Positions 12,140 through 24,678 of a DNA stretch of 64,000 nucleotides are shown here, piece after piece. Source of the stretch: Datura wrightii. Its lineage: Eukaryota; Streptophyta; Magnoliopsida; Solanales; Solanaceae. The notes under the pieces were generated by a model. That model made no database searches and was not told the DNA's origin. It was given only the letters and a program-made list of their open reading frames with translations. A program made the translations under genes and the position numbers. Numbering within the stretch: the first letter of the stretch is position 1; each line of letters begins with the position of its first letter. The stretch spans positions 70,408,001 through 70,472,000 of the forward strand of contig JASDFA010000019.1 of NCBI GenBank assembly GCA_035772735.1, in the 5' to 3' direction.

Positions 12140-12360
12140 ATTCTTTGATTACAGATACAAAGGCAGATCAGCATTACCCTATCACAGGCAGAAGATCAGA
12201 TATAGCAACAGAAGAGGGCATCAGCCTGTTACATGATAACTACAGCAGCAGGAGGAGGTACCAGAGACCTCCCAGCGTGATACCTTTATCGGTACTATTC
12301 CCAGTATACGTTGATAACGTCAGAATAGGAAGTCAGAAGTATAATGTACATACTAGTTGA
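12140..12360 (+). pseudogene. Element A gag start remnant
   Basis: The frame reads HYPITGRRSDIATEEG, the same start region as the gag of element C (RHPITGWSLDVAAREG). Where C has its initiating ATG, A has AGG, so the start is lost. Homology to gag fades after about 12360, so only the extreme N-terminus remains. No capsid or zinc-knuckle region is left. Confidence 0.6.
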
Positions 12361-14640
12361 CTTATTTATTAGATATATAAGATCTGGTTAAGATATCAGA
12401 CAATATCAGACTATCAGATAAGAAAAAAAAAAGAAAAGAAAGACAGGAAAATGCAGGGTTCCCACCTCCATCCTTTCAGATGTGGTACAGTTCCATGTTT
12501 TGTTTCGCTGCAGTAAGTTCCTACCTCTTAGTTTTGATTTCAGTATAGCAAAGGGCATAAGGATTGAGGCGATGTTGCCCAAAGTAAGCAGTAAGTGAAG
12601 ATTGATTGGTTGATTCCATAAAGTGTTAGAAGGAGTAAGGAGTCCCTGTGATTACGTAAGTTGCGCAGACCCTCACGGTAATAAGTCAGAAGAGCAAGTA
12701 AGACTGCTAGCTTACTCAAAGTAGGCGTAGAAGATCCAGTAATAGTCAAGTTCGAGTCAGGAAAAGGCCAAGTCCGCCATAACATGCTAACAAGAGCAAG
12801 ATATACCTACAAGATAATAGTTATAATTTCAGTTGTGATACCAAAAGGTAAGGGGGTCATGTGAACCAAATGGGTCTAACTGCAAGTCAGAAGAAGTATA
12901 AGCTGGATACTTGACCAGTAATCTTATTAACAATGAAAAGCAGGTACCTTGAACCCCAAAGTTCAGCTTAAGCAAGATGAGGGGAAGAAGCAGGAATGTC
13001 AGATTTTGTGGGGAAATTAGGATTACCCTCAGATTGATAGAATATCGTATTAAGGATTAAGCCTCGGGCTAACAGTAAGATTCTGGTCCAGAATGATGCA
13101 GTATGTTCGCTTATGGGGAAGTTAAGAAATTACCGATACAGCGAATTTTATCTAGTGTGGCCTAGAGATAAGGCCCAGCAGACAGTCATGGGCTCTCAAT
13201 ATATGCCAAGTAAGGCCACAAGATTCGAACATTGACCCCACATCGCAAGAGTGGCGGAACTTCAAACAGCAGACAATAACGAAAGTGTTTATGTTTGTTA
13301 CTTTCAGAATGGGGTGACAATACAATGAAATGTTAAGAGAAGGCAGGAGGTATTATTAGACCATAGAAGCAGTATATTATGTACAATAGGAAATTTAGCA
13401 AAGTGTGTCAGAGACTACGTATCACTACAGAATTCAGTATGTATTGTACGTATTTATTAATATATATATGTGCAGATAATAACTATGCTGTGAGCAGCTG
13501 CTAATAGGGGTTACAATCACACAGATGAATATTAGTGCTGGGAAGTATATACAAATTGCATTGCAGGACCCCTTGCCAAAAATAAAAAGAGAAAAGAGAG
13601 AGAAGAAAAAGAGAAAAGCGAAAAGAAGGGGCAAGTTAAGTGTGATTTACGTATGAATCCATAGAACTGTCTCAGCTCTTAGTTATTAAGTTAATAGACT
13701 TATATGTTGTTTCCAGATCTAGGTTTTAGAAGCTTATAAGAGTTAGTAACCTGAATCAGGTAATTAAATGATAGGGGCGTAGCTAGACGGTCTACCGACC
13801 AGCTGGCGCCTGTATTAGCAGGGAAGCATCTCTAAAGATCAATAACACTAGTGCATGTGCCAGAACCAGAATTAGATACTGAATAGGTATACTTCAGAGA
13901 TTAGAAATACTAGAATTGTTCCAGTATGTTAAGTGGCCATACATCGTTTTCCCAGCCTTGTTGGTGAGAGTCGACCTTAGTCAACCTAGCAGTTATTACA
14001 AGGAATACCCCACAAGTTAGACAAGACCGTGGGCACCCCAAGAAAGGGGTCCACATCAGTAGTCAGTGATAGACTAGTACTTTAGCTGGTTCTCGTAAGA
14101 TATTCAGATACAGAGCCCTAGCAGAAGGCCAGTATTTACAGAATAGCTCATAAGATCGAGAATTCCCCAGAATAGCAGTATAAATCCAAGTGGATACACA
14201 CAAGGCGTAAGAAATGGATAGTACCCTGCTAGCACAGTGTTTATTAAGACCAGGAGATCAGTAGACTCCCCATGAAGATCTAGAGATTGATCGTCTAGGA
14301 GTAAGTTTGATTAAGCCCAGCCTTACAGTGGTTCAAGCAAAATAACAAAGCAATTAGATGCCCACAAGTCTGCAGTTATGCATGAACTATAAGTACTCAA
14401 GTAGAACAGTTAGAGCATTGTTAGACTACTGCCACATTCTGGACATTCAACCCGACTATTCAGTTATTTAAGGTTATGCAGCCAGATCATTAGAGGTCAT
14501 GATCAATATCAGGATCCTCTGATCAGATAAAGGCACAAGGTGCGCAGACGGTCGTTCAGGTTATCCCAGCAACAAGTAGCCTTAGCATGTGGCCGGAAGG
14601 ACAGATAAGCTCTAGCTACGCCTGTAAACTACCTATCGAT
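12361..14640 (+). other. Element A non-coding filler in place of gag-PR-RT
   Basis: About 2.3 kb without recognisable coding sequence; both strands have many stops. Near 14484-14545 it matches part of the solo LTR (minus strand of about 5881-5935) through the shared strings AGGATCCTCTGATCAGATA and TCATGATCA. At least this part therefore derives from an LTR-like sequence of a relative. The origin of the rest is unknown to me. Confidence 0.55.
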
Positions 14641-16328
14641 CTCTTCGGCAAGACAAGCCAGTATGACCGTCAATTATATGCCGAGCTCTCTAAGTATGAA
14701 AATGTTATATCAGTCAAGAAGAGGTAATGGAGCAGCAAATGCTCTTAGCTATAGATCTATTAGGAGTGTGGTGTATGTGCAACCCGAGCAACGGGAGTTG
14801 GTTAGGGAGATACATCAATTGGTCAATTTAGCCGTTCGTGTGATAGAAATGAAGGACAACAGAGCGGTAATCCAGAACACCGCCGTGTCGTCCTTAGTTG
14901 TGGAGGTAAGAGAACGGCAATATGCAGATCCTGACCTGGTCTAGCTTAAGGACAGAATCCTGCAAGGGAAGCGCTAGATTCACAAATAACTGAGGATGGA
15001 GTGCTGCGTTGTAAAGACTGTCTATATGTTCCAGATGTTTCAGGCCTCCGCCATCAGATCATGAACGAGGTGCACTGCGCCAGCAACTATTTTCTCCACC
15101 CTGGTGCGACAAAAAATGTACCATGATATCAAAGAAAACTACTAGTGGCTAGATAAAAAAAAAAAGGAAATTGCTGAATTTGTAGCCCGGTGTCCTAACT
15201 GCCAGCAGGTGAAAGCAGAACATCAGAAACCAGGCGGTTTGACTCAGGACATAGTTGTGCCTCTCTGGAAGTGGGAAGCAGTAAATATGGATTTTGTGGC
15301 AAGATTACCCCGTACTAAACATGGACATGACTCTATATGGGTGATAGTTGACAGATTGACCGAATCAGCTCATTTCCTGCCAGTGGAAACTACTTTCTCG
15401 GCCAGATTATGCGGAGTTGTATATCCGAGAAATAGTCAGGTTGCACGGAGTACCAGTATCCATTATTTCAGATAGAGGAGCACAGTTTACGGCTAGATTC
15501 TGGCCGTCGTTTCAAAAAGGTCTGGGAACGCAGATTAATCTAAGCACAGCTTTCCACCCTCAGACAGACGGACAGGCTTAGCGCACTATTCAGACGCTTG
15601 AGGATATGCTGCGAGCGTGTGTGCTAGACTTTGGTGGTAGCTGGGATGAGCATTTGCCGCTGATAGAATTTGTTTATAATCATAGCTATCACTCGGCTAT
15701 TCAGATGGCACCTTTTGAGGCTTTATACGGGCGAAAGTGCAGATCGCCGGTTGGCTGGTTCGAAGTAGGGGAATCAGCGATAATTAGGCCAGACATTGTT
15801 CAGCAGTCAGAAGAGAAAGTAAAGCTTATCAGAGAACGCCTATTGACTGCACAGAGTCACCAGAAATCATATGCAGATGTACGGCGCAGAGACCTGGAGT
15901 TTAATGTGAATGACTGGGTATTTCTGAAAGTGTCTCCGATGAAATGGGTGATGAGATTCGGTAAGAAGGGTAAACTCAGTCCGAGATTTGTTGGGCCTTA
16001 TCAGATTCGTCGGAGGATCGGGCGAGTAGCATATGAGTTGAATTTGCCCCCAGAGCTAGAATCCGTTCATCCCGTCTTTCATGTGTCCATGCTGAGGAAA
16101 TGCATAGGAGACCCATCCAGAGCAGTCCCAGTCCAGGATATCCAAGTTACCGAAGAGCTGGCCTATGAAGAGGTTCCAATAGCCATCCTAGACAAGCAGG
16201 TTCGTAGATTGAGAACTAAGGATATTGCATCTGTCAAGGTATTGTGGCGTAACAGGAACCGAGAAGAGATAACGTGGGAAGCTGAAGAAGATATGAAAGC
16301 TAGATATCCTCACCTATTCCAGGCCTAG
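14641..16328 (+). pseudogene. Element A pol 3' half: RNase H tail, integrase, chromodomain
   Basis: The first part keeps the end of RNase H/linker (MTVNYMP, then RELVREIHQL). The integrase zinc region shows CPNCQ (about 15191-15205), the first catalytic Asp is in NMDFV (15290-15292) and the second in ISDRG (15471-15473). The third catalytic residue, normally Glu after QTDGQA, is an amber stop (15579-15581). A frameshift lies near 15405. From 15582 the frame stays open to 16328, covering the integrase C-terminus (GPYQIRRRIG) and a Tekay-type chromodomain (VLWRNRNREEITWEAEED). Integrase would insert the cDNA, and the chromodomain would direct it to chromatin. This copy is inactive. Confidence 0.85.
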
Positions 16329-16577
16329 TCAGGCAACAGGTATGTCCGTATTATTACTTATGTAGTACCTTATGGTTGTATATGTATAAGTGAGAAAGAT
16401 TGATGTTTAGCTACCCATTGAATCTTGAAGCATTGCGTGCAGTACCTGTGTTGGACTTTTCTGCATTTCAGATTTTTGCTATAGTCCATATTACAGGAGA
16501 GACTCTGCCGAAATTTTTCAAGGTAGTAAGTTGAGAAGTCCTCTAGATAGAAGTCTACATTCGAGGACGAATGTTCT

Positions 16578-16595
16578 TAAGGGGGGGGGGGAGAA
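16578..16595 (+). other. Element A polypurine tract
   Basis: An unbroken G run (about 11 G) flanked by purines directly precedes the 3' LTR. This is where plus-strand DNA synthesis would start. The upstream bases CGAGGACGAATGTTC are shared with C and B. Confidence 0.8.
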
Positions 16596-19203
16596 TGTTA
16601 TACCCCGTAGGATTCCCGGCATATAGATGGCCTATTCGCATGTTGGTTAAGAGTATTTGAAAGCCATACATGCTAGAAAAAGGCCTGGGGAAAGATCGGA
16701 CAAGCGCCAAGTCGGCGCGTCGCAAGGCAAAATGCGACTTATAAATCGCATTTCAGGAATGCGACTTATAAATCGCATTCCATGAATGCGATTTATAGTG
16801 TCCATTATATATATAAGCCCAACTTTGGTTTTTTATTCAAATTCCTTATAATTTCCAGTAGAAAACAGAGAGTAGTTAGAGAGAAGGGGAAAACGAAGAT
16901 CTCCTACTAAAATTCATCCGATTACGCCGCCAAACGCGGTCCAAACTTGAATTAACCTCAAGTACCGAGGTATTTAGCAGTAGAGAGCATTCCTACGGAT
17001 TTAGTTTCGTGAAATACGGCCGACGAATCGTCGAGCTACCGAGCTAAGGTAAGTAGAATTGCTCCAAACTAGTGTCTATGTGTTCCTAGCTGTGAAGTGA
17101 ATATTTCTCCCTTCTGGACTTCTGGAAAATAGCGAGTTTTTGGCCGTCTTTCGATAAGCCTAAGTTTAGGCTATAATTATATCGAAAGTGACGTTGTTCT
17201 TTGGAATAAGGCTATATTTAGTATTAATTGACATATTTATGAATGCAGTTGGGAGAAATAGTTGAAGTATTGGTCGTGCCTCGTCCGACAGACGGATAGT
17301 TCGAGGATAAGGTATGTAAAGATAGTTCCTTCGGTAAGTTAGTAGCTTTAGCCTTGTATAGTACCATAAACTCCGTAGTAGAATTCCCGGAAGTTGAATG
17401 TTAAGTATTGTGCAAGTTCAGTAAACCTAGTTCGCATTGTGGTATCATATTCAGTCTGAAAGTTAGAAAAGCATGTGCCCAAGGGCAAGTTAGTAGTTCA
17501 GATTCAGTACAGCCTATTATGTGAATAGCAAGCATGTTGTAGAATAAAAAGGAACATATTTTCATAATAACAGTCAGTAAAGAAAGATCAGATAGACAGA
17601 CAGTTTTGGCTATAGATTAGCCATTCAGATAGATAGTATCTTGGATACAAATTAGCCGTACAGTTAAACAGAGAGTACAGAATCAGTATAGTCAGTAAAG
17701 AATCAGTTCGGTATAGAAACAGATCAGAATAAGAAGTTAGATTCCAGATAGACTTTTCAGTTATACATGCTTCCTATTTCTATGTGTTATTTGTTTGTTG
17801 AGACCTGTTGTGGCATGTGGGCACCCTTTTAGCATCCCCACCGCCCCTGGGTTATAGCTGTGTCGATACCAGATTCAGATACCGCCACCAGCTGGGCGAT
17901 GCCATCCGCCTAGAGGACGATGATGGCCGACCACCATGATAATACGGTCCAGACCACCCTGCTTGCAAGGGTAGTTCAGTTTACTCTGCGCAGAGCCAGT
18001 CCACCCTGTTTACAGGGGCAGAACACTCTGTGTGCGCTTGTGGCCGGAGGCAGTTTCAGATACAGATTTTATAAAATTACCCTGTTGCGTGCTTGCACCC
18101 TGGGGCAATTTTTATTACACACCCCGTGTACACTTGCGCCCAGAGGCAGGAGTCTTCGGACTCAGACACAGTTTATTGTCAGAGGCCAAGGCCTGAGCTA
18201 CGTACCCAAGGGGACCGGTAGGAGGAGCTCACAGTTATCAGATAAGTGGAGTGACTTATTTTTAGTTGGTTTAGACCCGGGTAGGGGTAAATAGATTGTG
18301 TGTTCGTTGGAACCTTCCGGCTTATGGGGGTCGGTCAGGTATTATGTGTATTTATATGTATACCTATATGTGCTATTAGATACTGATAGACAGGAGGACG
18401 ACACGTCATCAGGTACGCTCAGTTTAGCTATAGAATAAATAAACTCTCCCCAGTTATCCTCAGCTAGATAGACTCAGCTACTTTCTGCTTACATGCCAGG
18501 TTACTGTTGTTATTCATTTCAGTTGTGTATTTCAGTTGCTTTACATGCTCAGTACCTGTGGTACTGACGCCCAGTGGGGCGCTGCATTACTTGCCTGCCG
18601 GTACTCATAGACAAGGAGGCGATCCCTCATGATTCTAGTCAGCTATTGAGTATTCAGCTCCTGTCATCCGGAGTCTGAATTCCTGAGGTGTATTTCGTTT
18701 TCTTTTGTTGTACAGTACGGGTAGGTCGGGGCCCTGTCCCGATCATTTCTATTGTTATTCTTAGAGGCTTGTAGTGTGTATATATTTCCCTGTGGTCAGT
18801 CGAGCCGGCCGTGTGAGGCCGTGCAGCTTGTTATAGTTATTTGTTATTTCTGTTCCTGTTGGCCGTGTGTGGCCATAATCAGTCAGTAGTGGTGACCTTA
18901 CCGGTCATATAATTAGTTAGCATGTTATTGTTGAGTTACAGAGAACTAGACAGCATGGTGGCCTTGTCGGCCCGCATAGGTTCCCCTATAGTAGTATGTT
19001 TCTGGTTAGCTGTCATTACAGGTACAGGTGGCTATAGGCCAATGGGCCGGGGGCTGTGTTTACAGCCGTTATATAGCCCTTTGTTTCCAGAAATTTGAGT
19101 TAGAGCCAGTCAGGCACCAAATATGCTTAGGCTCACCAGATAGCAGTCTAGGTCCTATTAGGGCACCAGGTGCCAGTCATACCCCCCAAGGTGGGGCGTG
19201 ACA
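16596..19203 (+). repeat. Element A 3' LTR
   Basis: 2608 bp, nearly identical to 9366-11944. The main difference is one extra copy of a 27-base unit containing AATGCGACTTATAAATCGC near 16738-16766, which accounts for most of the 29-bp length difference. A 124-residue open frame occurs in both LTRs only because they are copies; it has no recognisable domain. Confidence 0.9.
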
Positions 19204-19208
19204 CATTA

Positions 19209-19603
19209 CTTATCCACTTTATTACCCAAACTCTTCTAATTCATTACAAGGAAGAATTCTTCACCTATAAATAGTGGTAGTCTTGTATTGTGTGAGGATA
19301 GAAGAAGAAAAAATATGGAGTGAAAAAAATGAGTAGAAAAGAGAGTTTTATTCAGCTTAAAGAAGGTGTTCTTTTGGTGGAGTTTTGGACTCAACTCTTT
19401 TCCAGAGTTTGTTGAGTCATACAGTGTTGCTGGGCTGTTGTATCCTGGAGGGGACAAGTCGAGAAGATTAATGCTGGACCGGTAAAATTTTACTGCAGTG
19501 GGTTTGAATCTCCTTAAAGAGAGCTAGATATTCGCGCCTCAGCCTGAAGATATTTATTTTCTTCATTTTTATTTTTTCAATTGTAATTGTAATTTCGCCA
19601 ATA
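19209..19603 (+). repeat. copia 5' LTR, right piece with TATA box
   Basis: Completes the LTR split by element A and matches 24279-24673. TATAAATA at 19266-19273 is a good LTR TATA box; the 3' LTR has a damaged version near 24334. The LTR end reads CCAATA. I do not see the usual TGGTATCAGAGC PBS directly after it. Confidence 0.8.
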
Positions 19604-19651
19604 ATTTTAAGGAGATTCAATGCTACAATTGAAAAATCTGGGAATGTCAAG

Positions 19652-20560
19652 ATGCGAGATCTTAACAAGCCATTTCGGTTCAATGGTACTCATTTCAAGA
19701 GATGGAAGGGTAAAGTACTTTTCTATTTAAGTATTCTCAATGTCTCTTATCTGTTAATTGAGAAGAATCCAAATAAAGTAGACAACTCTTCCATGAATGA
19801 TGATGAACTAATTTCTCTTCAAGAGAAAGTTGAAAAGTATGATGATGATTCCTACAAATGTCGGTATTATCTTCTTATGTCTATCTGATAATTTTTATGA
19901 TTATTATGATAGAACTTACTCTAGTGCAAAGAAAATTTGAAAAGGATTGCATAGTAAGTATGATACCGAGGAGGTTGGAGCGAAAAAATATGCTACTAGC
20001 AGATTTTTTCATTTCCAAATAATGGACAACAAATCAGTAGTAGACCAAGCTCAAGACTTTATAATGGTTGTTGAAGAGCTCAGTTTTGAGGACATAAAAA
20101 TTGGAGATAACCTTATTGTTTGTGGCATAATAAATAAACTTCCACCTTCTTGGAAGGAGTTTCAAAAAACTATGTGCCACAAACAAAAGGAAACCTCACT
20201 TGAGACATTGATAATATGAATCCGCATGGAAGAGGAGGCAAGGGGCCAAGATGCACTTTTACAATCAGAAGATAGCAACCTCACAATAAAGGTAAATTTA
20301 ATTACTTCAAATAATTTTGTTTGTGATACTCACAAAATTACGTCTATGAAACCTAAAAATAAAAACTTCAAGAAAAATAATGGTAGACCTCCCAAGAAAA
20401 ATAATGGTGGTAATAACCAAGCAAAAAATCAACAAGGCCAAGAGAGAGGACCATGCTTTGTCTGTGGCAAGAGTGGGCATATTGCTCGATTTTACAAATT
20501 TCGGAAACGTGGTCCTACACCTCAGGCAAACATTACCGAAGAGCCTTATGTGGCAGTGAT
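19652..20560 (+). pseudogene. copia gag, frameshifted
   Basis: Begins MRDLNKPFRFNGTHFKRW, a typical copia gag start. Continues in three broken frames (19652-19888, 19947-20219, 20226 onward) through the capsid-like region (KYDTEEVGAKKYATSRFFHF). The zinc knuckle at 20454-20495 reads CFVCGKSGHIARFY: the last Cys of the C-C-H-C motif is replaced. Gag would form the particle and bind RNA. The broken frames and the missing ligand show it is dead. Confidence 0.85.
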
Positions 20561-21660
20561 AACAGACATAAACATGGTTGAAAATATTGATGGATGGTGG
20601 GCTGATTCTAGTGCAAACCGGCATGTCTGTTATGACAAAGACTGGTTCAAAATATATACTCCTTTTAAGGAGCCCAAAACCATCATTCTTGGTGATTCTC
20701 ACACCACTCAAGTGCTTGGAAAGGGAGACTTCGAGTTGAGCTTCACCTCTGGAAGTATATTAACATTGAAAGATGTGCTTTTTACTCCTGTGAGAAAAAT
20801 TTAATGTCTAGTTTTCTTCTTAATAAAGAAGGATTCAAACAAATTATTGAGTCTAATCAATATGTAATAGTGAAAAGGGGTATTTTTGTGGAAAAAGGGT
20901 ATGCTTGTGATGGTATGTTCAAGTTGAATGTTGAAATGAATAAAGTTTCTACTTCTGTGTACATGCTCTCTTCTACTAATTTTTGGCATGCTCCTTTGTG
21001 TCATATCAATGATCGTTATGTAGGAATCATGAGTAGTTTAGGATTAATCTCAATGGTCAAAAAGAGTTTTAAAAAGTGCAAAACTTGTAGTAAAGCAAAA
21101 ATCACTAAAAGGCCTCACTTTCAAGTTGAAAGAAAAACTGATTTGTTAGAATTATTCACACTTATATTTGTGAACTTGAAGGAATTTTAACTCGTGGAGG
21201 AAATAGATACTTTATCACTTTTATTGATAATTTCTCTAAGTATACAAATGTTTACTTGATGAAAAATAAAAGTGATACTTTTGAAATTTATCTCCATGAG
21301 GTTTGAAAATCAGTTTGGCAAAAAAATAAAAAATATTAGAATTGATAGATGCCGTGAATATGAGTCGAATGAGTTTAATACTTTTGTTAGATCATTGGAA
21401 ATAATTAATGAAACTACTCCACCTTATTCTCCTGCATCTAATGGTGTATCAGAAAAGAAAAATAGAACTTTAGTTGAGTTGACTAATGTCATGCTTATTG
21501 AGTCAAGTGCACCTCTAAATTTGTGGGATGAAGCTATTTTGACTGCTTGTTATGTGTTAAATCGGGTGCCTCATAAAAGGACAAAATTAACACCATTTGA
21601 GTTGTGAAAATGTCACAAGCCAAATTTGGGATATCTAAGAGTTTGGGATTGTCTAGCCTA
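20561..21660 (+). pseudogene. copia protease and integrase, broken
   Basis: The protease motif appears as WWADSSANRHVC near 20596-20631, where the family has D-S-G-A, so the active site is altered. The GAG-pre-integrase motif follows (FWHAPLCHIND, about 20982). The integrase core is recognisable from IDRCREYESNEFN (second catalytic Asp kept) and SPASNGVSEKKNRTL (Glu kept), but the first Asp region near 21150-21190 is lost and frames are shifted at about 21190-21270 and 21607. Confidence 0.8.
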
Positions 21661-23460
21661 TGTGAGGCTAATGGATCCCAAAATTACTAAATTGGGTAAA
21701 AAAATTACTACTTGTGCTTTTCTTGGTTATGCTTCAAATAGTATAGCCTATAAATTTTTTAATCTTGAAGATAATATAATAATAGAATCAAGTGATGTTA
21801 TTTTTCATGAAAATAAATTTTCATTTGATTCTAAAAATAGTGGGGGTCAGAGGACTGAAGAAAATATTTTGTCACTACCTAGTTCTTCTACTTCTATCTT
21901 GAGAAATAAAGAAAATGATGATTTTGAGTTAAGAAGAAGTAAAAGAGCTAGAGTAGAAAAAAATTTTGGTTCTGATTTTTATGTTTTTAATGTTGGAGAT
22001 GACCCTCCTACTTTAAAAGAAGTTTTATCTTCACATGATGCTATTTTTTGAAAAGAGGTTGTAAATGATGAAATGGAACCACTAAATTCTAATAAAACTT
22101 GGAAGTTAGTTGATTTACCACCTGGTTGTAAAACAATTGGGTGTAAATGGGTCCTAAGAAAAAAGTTAAAATCGGATGGACCCGTTGATAAATATAAGGC
22201 TAGACTAGTTTCTAAAGGTTTCAAGCAACTAGAAGGCCTAAAATTTTTTGATACTTTTTCTCAGGTAACAAGAATTACATCTATTAGACTTTTAATTGCT
22301 ATTGCTGTAATTTTTGATTTCCATATTCATCAAATGGATGTAAAAGTTATTTTTTTTAAATGGGGTCCTAAATGGAGAGTTTTATATGGAACAACCCTAA
22401 GGTTTTGTAGAAGCAGGCCAAGAAAGCAAAGTACATAAACTTACTAAATCCTTATATGACCTGAAACAGGCACCAAAGCAATGGCATGGGAAGTTTAATT
22501 CCTGCATGATTGAAAATGATTTTAAAATAAATGAGTGTGATAAGTCATGTATCATAAGTCTTGAAATAATTCACATGTTATTGTTTGCCTCTATGTTGAT
22601 GATTTATTGATCTTTGGCTCTAAGATGAATGTTATTGGAGAAACTAAGAATATTCTTAGAAGCGATTTTGATATGAAAGATCTTGGTGAGGCAAATTTTA
22701 TTCTTGGAATAAAAATTACTAGAACATGTGATGGAATTTTCCTTGACCAGTCACATTATATTGAGAAAATTTTAAACAAATACAATTTTCTTGACTGCAA
22801 GCATATTGTAACTCCTTTTGATTCAAGTGTTCACTTGCTTCCTGTACAAAGTGAAAATGATGTGATAAATCAAAAGAAGTATGCTAGCTTAATACAAATT
22901 CTGAGATATGTGACTGATTGCACTCGACCTGATATTGCATATGCAGTAGGAGTACTTAGTAGGTTTACAAGAAAGTTAGGTAATGAACATTGGCATGTCA
23001 TAATGAGAGTTACGAAATATTTAACTGGGACAAAAACCAGTGGCTTGTTTTATAAAAAATACCCTACTGTACTTGAAGGCTTTTTGATGCAGATTGAAAC
23101 ACACTGTCTGGTGATTCCTGTTCTACTACAGGTTATATTTTTACTTTGGGAGGTGGTGCTATTTGTTGGAAATCAAAAAAGCAAACAATTATTGTTAACT
23201 CTACCATGGAGACTGAACTAATTGCTTTAGCTTCAGCTAGTGAGGAAGCGAATTGCTTGAGAGATTTATTATTTCAAATACCTTATTTTGAAAAACCAAT
23301 TCCTCATATTTTAATTCATTGTGATAGCACTGCTGCAATTGGTAGAGTTCAAAGTCGTTACTACAACGGTAAATCCAAACCCATAAGGAGAAAACACAGT
23401 AAGTACTGCGAGATCATATTTAACAAGTGGTACCTTTAATATTGATTATGTCAAATCTTG
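21661..23460 (+). pseudogene. copia reverse transcriptase and RNase H, broken
   Basis: After the linker (ending about 22051) the RT starts with KTIGCKWVLRKKLKSDG (about 22128). The catalytic YVDD motif is preserved at about 22590-22603 but sits in a frame-shifted stretch. RNase H shows CTRPDIAYAVGVLSRF (about 22920), STMETELIALASASEEA (about 23200) and IHCDSTAAI (about 23315). The tail reads KPIRRKHS. Stops at 22051, 22438 and 23221 and several frameshifts inactivate it. Confidence 0.85.
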
Positions 23461-24107
23461 TGATAATCTTGCAAATCCACTGACTAAGTCCTTAGCAAGA
23501 GAAAAGGTCTGGAGCACATTGAGAGGGATGGGATTGAAGCCCATAAATTCATGAGTCATATATGAGGAAACCCAACCTAGGGACTAGAGATCCTATAACC
23601 AGGTTCAATGGGAAAAACGAATCATATGATAACTTGCTGTGAAATGCATTATTATTATTTAATCCCTTTCTATGATGTGAGTGCAATTTTTCTATGGTTT
23701 GTGGAGGTTGAGCTTAAAACTCTTAATGAAAATCTGTAGCTCATATGAGTGAGGTGTTAAACTTATAGGAGCACTCTCGACAGATTTTACCTATGTGAAT
23801 GTGGAAGTAGGTCACTTCCTATGAGAATAGGGCTTGTTCTCAAAGACACTCATGAAAACCGGGATAGCACAAGGTCGTAATGTACTCTCTATTAAAGCTC
23901 ATGTCAACACCTTGATTATTATGTGTAGGCAGTGATACTTTATTTCTCTTAAGCAGTCATAGTTCAAGTCTAAGATCACTACACTCTAGAGTAAAGGTTA
24001 CTATTTTACCAAGTGAAGGTTCAATGCAGAGCACTCCTTCATTATGCATAATAGTCTCCCTTCAGCTGATAAACTCTCTTGCTTTAGTATTAAAATGAGT
24101 GCGGGAT
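23461..24107 (+). other. copia 3' untranslated region and PPT
   Basis: Begins with the copia tail (LTKSLAREKVWSTLRGMGLKP translates from about 23480, also decayed) and then is non-coding. The purine-rich GAGTGCGGGAT at 24097-24107 lies directly before the 3' LTR and would act as the polypurine tract. Confidence 0.6.
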
Positions 24108-24673
24108 TGTTGAAATTTTGTGTAAGGCATTTTAATATTATAAAAATATTTATTTTTCACATTCATGATGATGAATGTGACCTTTACTATTCCATAACCT
24201 TCATTCTATTATTCTACCTCATTATGCCTTGTAACCTATGTAACTTATGTAACCTCTAAGGCATAATTCTCACATTACTTATCCACTTTATTACCCAAAC
24301 TCTTCCAATTCATTACAAGGAAGAATTCTTAACCCATAAATCGTAGTAGTCTTGTATTATGTGATGATAGAAGAAGAAAAAATATAGAGTGAAAAAGGTG
24401 AGTAGAAAAGAGAGTTTTATTTAGCTTAAGGAAGGTGTTCTTTTGGTGGAGCTTTGGACTTAACTCTTGTTTAGAGTTTGTTGAGTCATACAGTGTTGCT
24501 GGGCTGTTGTATCCTGGAGGGGACAAAAGTCGAGAAGATTACTGCTGGACCGGTAAAATTTTGCTGCAGTGGGCTTGAATCTCCTTAAAGACAGCGAGAT
24601 ATCCACGCCTCAGCCTGAAGATATTTATTTTCATCATTTTTATTTTTCAATTGTAATTGTAATTTCACCAACG
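24108..24673 (+). repeat. copia 3' LTR
   Basis: 566 bp, starting TGTTGAAATTTTG and ending CCAACG, followed by target bases ACTCT. It matches the uninterrupted sequence of the split 5' LTR, which confirms where element A inserted. Confidence 0.85.
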
Positions 24674-24678
24674 ACTCT

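Larger units (their letters stand above)
9366..19203 (+). mobile_element. Element A: Tekay/Del-type gypsy retrotransposon, recent
   Basis: 9838 bp with LTRs at 9366-11944 and 16596-19203, TSD CATTA on both sides (9361-9365, 19204-19208), an initiator-Met-tRNA-type PBS and a G-rich PPT. By eye the two LTRs differ only about once in several tens of bases, apart from a 27-base repeat expansion. Between the LTRs only a gag start remnant and the end of pol (RNase H tail, integrase, chromodomain) are recognisable; protease, RT and most of gag are replaced by about 2.3 kb of non-coding text. It must have moved with proteins from another copy. Confidence 0.9.
9196..24673 (+). mobile_element. Ty1/copia retrotransposon, full structure, decayed
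   Basis: The LTRs (9196-9365 plus 19209-19603, and 24108-24673) start TGTTG and end in CCAA-type termini (CCAATA and CCAACG, both derivable from CCAACA, the inverted match of TGTTGG). Target duplications are ACTCC (9191-9195) and ACTCT (24674-24678). The interior runs gag, protease, integrase, RT, RNase H in copia order but in many broken frames. LTR differences of several per hundred bases show it is clearly older than element A, which sits inside its 5' LTR. Confidence 0.85.
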
